Positions 52,021 through 54,862 of a DNA stretch of 54,862 nucleotides are shown here, in pieces. Every line of letters starts with the position of its first letter. The stretch's first letter is position 1. Both the position numbers and the translations under genes were made by a program. The DNA comes from Caldithrix sp. GTDB lineage: Bacteria > Zhuqueibacterota > Zhuqueibacteria > Thermofontimicrobiales > Sulfurfontimicrobiaceae. Location: assembly GCA_020722815.1 (NCBI GenBank), contig DYKB01000046.1, positions 1-54,862 on the forward strand, read 5' to 3'. The notes under the pieces are model-generated. The model ran no database searches. It saw only the letters and a list, made by a program, of their open reading frames with translations, and was not told where the DNA came from.

Positions 52021-54765
52021 TTAGTTTACCAGAATCAATTTTCGGACCTGCGAAAAACTTCCTGCGCTGAGATGGCAGAAATAAATGCCGCCCGGCATGA
52101 TCTGACCAGAATTATCCAGGCCATCCCATTTCAATTCATAAATACCGGCAGTCTGTCGGCCCATAAAAAGCGTTTTGACTTCCCGACCTAAAGTGTCATA
52201 AATTCGGATAAATACCTCGCTATCCATTGCCAGATGAAAACGAATCAAAGTGGAAGCATTAAATGGATTGGGAAAATTTTGTTTAAACCAGAAGTCTTCA
52301 TTGGCTATCGAACCCGCTGGTGGTATCGCGGTGGCGGATTGCACCTGAAATCCTGTTCGGTAGGTAAGTGTTTGATGATAATCCGCTGCCTGGGTGCCCT
52401 GAACTTCTATCCAGTACTTGCCGGTATTGAGTAAGCTCGTTTCAAGCGTCATTTGATATGCTTCGCCAGAAAGTTTAAAATCATGATACTGCTGACGAGT
52501 TCCGCCAGGTGTTTCCAATACAAGTGTCGGTGGATTCTGGAGCGTACAATTCTTTGGCTCCACCAAAATGGTTAAATTTTCACCCGCCTTTATCGCATCG
52601 TGAGAGAGATTCACCTGTAATCCACAACTGTTAATCGATTGAATCGAATAAAATTGGGGGTTGGAATTCAGCCAATCCATGTCCATAAAACTGCTCGTCC
52701 AGGCCGGTGGGAGCGGTGCAGCTTTCGTCTTCAGCATCTTTCGCCAGGCTTCGTCCGTCAGGCGATCCGAAATTGGATACGTAAATTCATAATATGAAAA
52801 GCCGGCCCCACGTGTAATTTTGATTTGCCCCTCGATATTGCACAGGACGTAAATAACAAACGGATAGCCCACGCCCTCCTCGAGACAAAGATTGCTATTG
52901 GCATCGGTATGGACATCGGCAATCACAGGCATTTCATCCTTACTCAATGGATTGGGCCCCGAAGTGCCTCCATATTTTTCAAACTCGGCAATCGCTTCCA
53001 GGGCCAATCCGAAGTTATTGATTAATAAATATTCCTGATATGTTAAAGCCTGATTGGTGAGTTCATTCTCGGATATGGTCTTTAAATTCACAGCCAGATC
53101 ATGAAAATTCTTCAGATGTAAATTAAATTTGGGATAAAGCAAGCCGAAATGCGCCAGTCCATCCATCAGGAAATGCGCCAGTGCGGCCATTCGTCCATAA
53201 AAATGTGGATTTGGTTCCACATACCCCTGTTTCAGAATTGCAACCGGCGGCAGCCCCCGCTCGGTGCCACTTTGTTTGGCATATAAAATGGTATCATGCC
53301 GCAGCTCCGTCCAGGAAGCCAGGGCCGCATAAAGTTCCTTATCCATCCAGGCAGGCTGTTGCATAAAATACGGATACCCCGCTCCTTTTGGAAAAAGCAA
53401 TGGCATCAACGAATAGAGCCAGTTCCAGTACAAATTTTCCGCCCAGATTGCTGACGGATAATTTTTAAATTCCTTTATTAAACCATCCACTTTGGCTTTA
53501 TAGGCCAGATTTTGCATCTCCCCCATCTGTTCGAGTTGATAATATGCCTGTTGCGAACCCAGCACCGCCATCACATCCAATCCTTTGGGCATAAATCGAC
53601 CGGGGACGTTATTATAAACCACCTGATCGAGAATATAGGAATCGGGAATAAATCGCTGCCCCATAAACCGAAATCCCTGCGGCTGGCCGGGATATTTTAT
53701 TCTCGGTCCCTCCAGCAACTTTGCTTGCGCTAAAAAATTGCTGAAAACTGGCTCATCCTTCAGCCGATTCACATCCAGGTTTGCAAAATTTTCACCATAA
53801 AATTGCTGAATCAACGGCCGATACTGAAGCCAGTTTATATCATCCGATTTTCCCACGAAAAAAACTGTTGGCGAATAAATCCGATTCCAGAGTTGAAAAG
53901 CCGTTTCATCACTTACTTTCAGCCGTTCCAGTGCCTGAATTAATAGCAATGCCGATAAAGTCGCTTTTTGATTGAAGGCATCAGCATATTGCGGATCCGC
54001 GGCGAAAGTCATCCGGCCCAGCCACATCATGGAGAGAAAATAGTGGCGTAACGTATCGGTTTTCGTGTAATGTCCCCGCACAATATACTGGCTGTAATCT
54101 TCCTCATAGCCAAAAAGTGGTGAATCCGTAAAGCCTTGATGCTCCTGAATTAACGTCAACTCCTGCCGATATTTTCCGCCATTAATCGGTGGATTATATG
54201 TTGAATCTAATAAAGTTTTGGCGACAATCAGATAGTCGATGGTATTGAGCAGACAATTTTTGGTTAAACTATCCGTTGCCGCAGGATATTGAACAGACAT
54301 GGTTTCATACAGCAGGCCATCCAGTAAATAATTCAAATCATGAAAAAACCGCTGCTGTTCCAGCTCCATCAGCATCCGATCAAAAATGAGATGAAAAGTA
54401 TGCAGCATGGCATCGGTGGTTACAAAGATAGGAATTCCCAGATCACGCGCTTCATTATAGACATCATAAATTTCTTTATAGCCTGTGATTTCAGATTCCC
54501 TTCGTGGCGAAATCACGAAATGATTTTGCTTTAACAGCGCTTTTTCTTTGTCAGAAAAGCGAAATTCATTAAAATTGATGACATTGCTGAAGTCATTAGC
54601 AACCTGATAAAGCTCAACGGTCGGCGTGATTGTTGTCAGAATCGGCTGATAGGTTCCAAATTCAGTCTGGACTGGCTGAGTGATTTCCGCAATCATTTGC
54701 GGATGACTGATAGAAGTCAGGGAAAAGAGCATTAATAAGCCAGTGATAAAATATAATTTTTTCAT
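52021..54765 (-). CDS. DUF3160 secreted protein with C-terminal sorting domain
   Basis: 914 residues, AGAGGAA ribosome site, signal peptide about 1-22. The DUF3160 region (about 70-740) is recognised by IPIFVTTDAMLHTFHLIFDR followed by MLMELEQQRFF and is largely helical; its biochemical role is unknown. A short beta-sandwich follows (about 745-815), then a type IX sorting domain with NFPNPFNASTLI near 830 and GGIYFCHLSAGSF at the end. It is likely exported to the cell surface. Neighbours give no hint of its substrate. Confidence 0.9.
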   Translation of the reverse strand: MKKLYFITGLLMLFSLTSISHPQMIAEITQPVQTEFGTYQPILTTITPTVELYQVANDFSNVINFNEFRFSDKEKALLKQNHFVISPRRESEITGYKEIYDVYNEARDLGIPIFVTTDAMLHTFHLIFDRMLMELEQQRFFHDLNYLLDGLLYETMSVQYPAATDSLTKNCLLNTIDYLIVAKTLLDSTYNPPINGGKYRQELTLIQEHQGFTDSPLFGYEEDYSQYIVRGHYTKTDTLRHYFLSMMWLGRMTFAADPQYADAFNQKATLSALLLIQALERLKVSDETAFQLWNRIYSPTVFFVGKSDDINWLQYRPLIQQFYGENFANLDVNRLKDEPVFSNFLAQAKLLEGPRIKYPGQPQGFRFMGQRFIPDSYILDQVVYNNVPGRFMPKGLDVMAVLGSQQAYYQLEQMGEMQNLAYKAKVDGLIKEFKNYPSAIWAENLYWNWLYSLMPLLFPKGAGYPYFMQQPAWMDKELYAALASWTELRHDTILYAKQSGTERGLPPVAILKQGYVEPNPHFYGRMAALAHFLMDGLAHFGLLYPKFNLHLKNFHDLAVNLKTISENELTNQALTYQEYLLINNFGLALEAIAEFEKYGGTSGPNPLSKDEMPVIADVHTDANSNLCLEEGVGYPFVIYVLCNIEGQIKITRGAGFSYYEFTYPISDRLTDEAWRKMLKTKAAPLPPAWTSSFMDMDWLNSNPQFYSIQSINSCGLQVNLSHDAIKAGENLTILVEPKNCTLQNPPTLVLETPGGTRQQYHDFKLSGEAYQMTLETSLLNTGKYWIEVQGTQAADYHQTLTYRTGFQVQSATAIPPAGSIANEDFWFKQNFPNPFNASTLIRFHLAMDSEVFIRIYDTLGREVKTLFMGRQTAGIYELKWDGLDNSGQIMPGGIYFCHLSAGSFSQVRKLILVN

Positions 54766-54805
54766 AATCCCATTCCTCTGATGTTTAAGTTTGCCAATAA
54801 AAGAT

Positions 54806-54840
54806 ATTAATTGTTAATTGTTAATTGTTAATTATTAATT
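54806..54840. repeat. Tandem TTAATTG 7-mer repeat upstream of DUF3160 gene
   Basis: Four or so copies of a TTAATTG unit follow each other about 40-75 bp upstream of the DUF3160 start, continuing as similar AATTC-rich sequence to the window edge. Repeat-number change here could alter promoter spacing, but no promoter hexamers could be assigned. Confidence 0.55.
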
Positions 54841-54862
54841 TTCAATTCATAATTCTCAATTC

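Noticed and set aside
54806..54862. Tandem AT-rich 7-mers as a replication origin iteron set.
   Set aside because: No replication initiator gene or DnaA boxes nearby, and the unit is low-complexity AT sequence.

Overview
The window is about 55 kb of AT-rich bacterial DNA, most probably from a member of the FCB superphylum outside classical Bacteroidetes (Calditrichota/KSB1-like). This rests on several features: six coding units end in the NPFNPST-type C-terminal sorting domain of the type IX (Por) secretion system, there is a PorV/PorQ-family barrel, a TonB receptor with a carboxypeptidase-regulatory-like N-terminus, Asp-rich DGIDND surface proteins, and one promoter matching the sigma-70 consensus exactly (TTGACA-17-TATAAT), which is not the Bacteroidetes type. 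The phylum is an inference; no rRNA or other marker gene is present.

Region 1 (1-22.4 kb, all minus strand) is an alpha-glucan (starch, glycogen or maltodextrin) utilisation locus. In transcription order it holds a LacI-type regulator, a TonB-dependent receptor, a 1222-residue secreted surface protein, a PorV-like barrel, a terminator-like palindrome, a double-parvulin PPIase, a 1403-residue GH13 amylase, an SGNH-hydrolase/TPR membrane protein, a second GH13 amylase, and a modular carbohydrate-binding protein cut by the window edge. No SusD homologue is seen. The 1222-residue protein occupies that position, so this looks like a Sus-like system built from other parts.

Region 2 (22.4-29.9 kb) is mixed. 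It has two adjacent broken genes (CsgG/LpoB-like plus PEGA; a sorting-domain protein), an intact OmpA-family protein with thrombospondin type 3 repeats, a secreted sialidase/BNR protein, and then a cluster of decayed small genes. That cluster includes a toxin-antitoxin pair whose MazF/PemK toxin carries a 91-bp miniature palindromic element with a perfect 8-bp target duplication.

Region 3 (30-35.5 kb) holds a papain-like peptidase, a DUF4056-like protein and a large metallophosphoesterase in one orientation. The first two are tightly coupled. This combination has no obvious described function and is my best candidate for an undescribed system.

Region 4 (35.9-41.7 kb) holds a Gfo/Idh/MocA oxidoreductase, a second group of dead toxins next to live antitoxins (PIN remnant, hicA with a nonsense codon), gene tails, a LamG/Big2 surface protein and an orphan antitoxin.

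Region 5 (41.7-46.2 kb) is a two-component pair: an NtrC-type sigma-54 activator and a histidine kinase whose extracytoplasmic part resembles an FG-GAP propeller.

Region 6 (46.4-54.8 kb) holds a ribbon-helix-helix antitoxin, a GlmU-like sugar nucleotidyltransferase, a Tat-exported oxidoreductase, a propeller lipoprotein and a DUF3160 surface protein. Several families of dispersed palindromic repeats sit in the gaps. No tRNA, rRNA, CRISPR array, integrase or full insertion sequence was seen.
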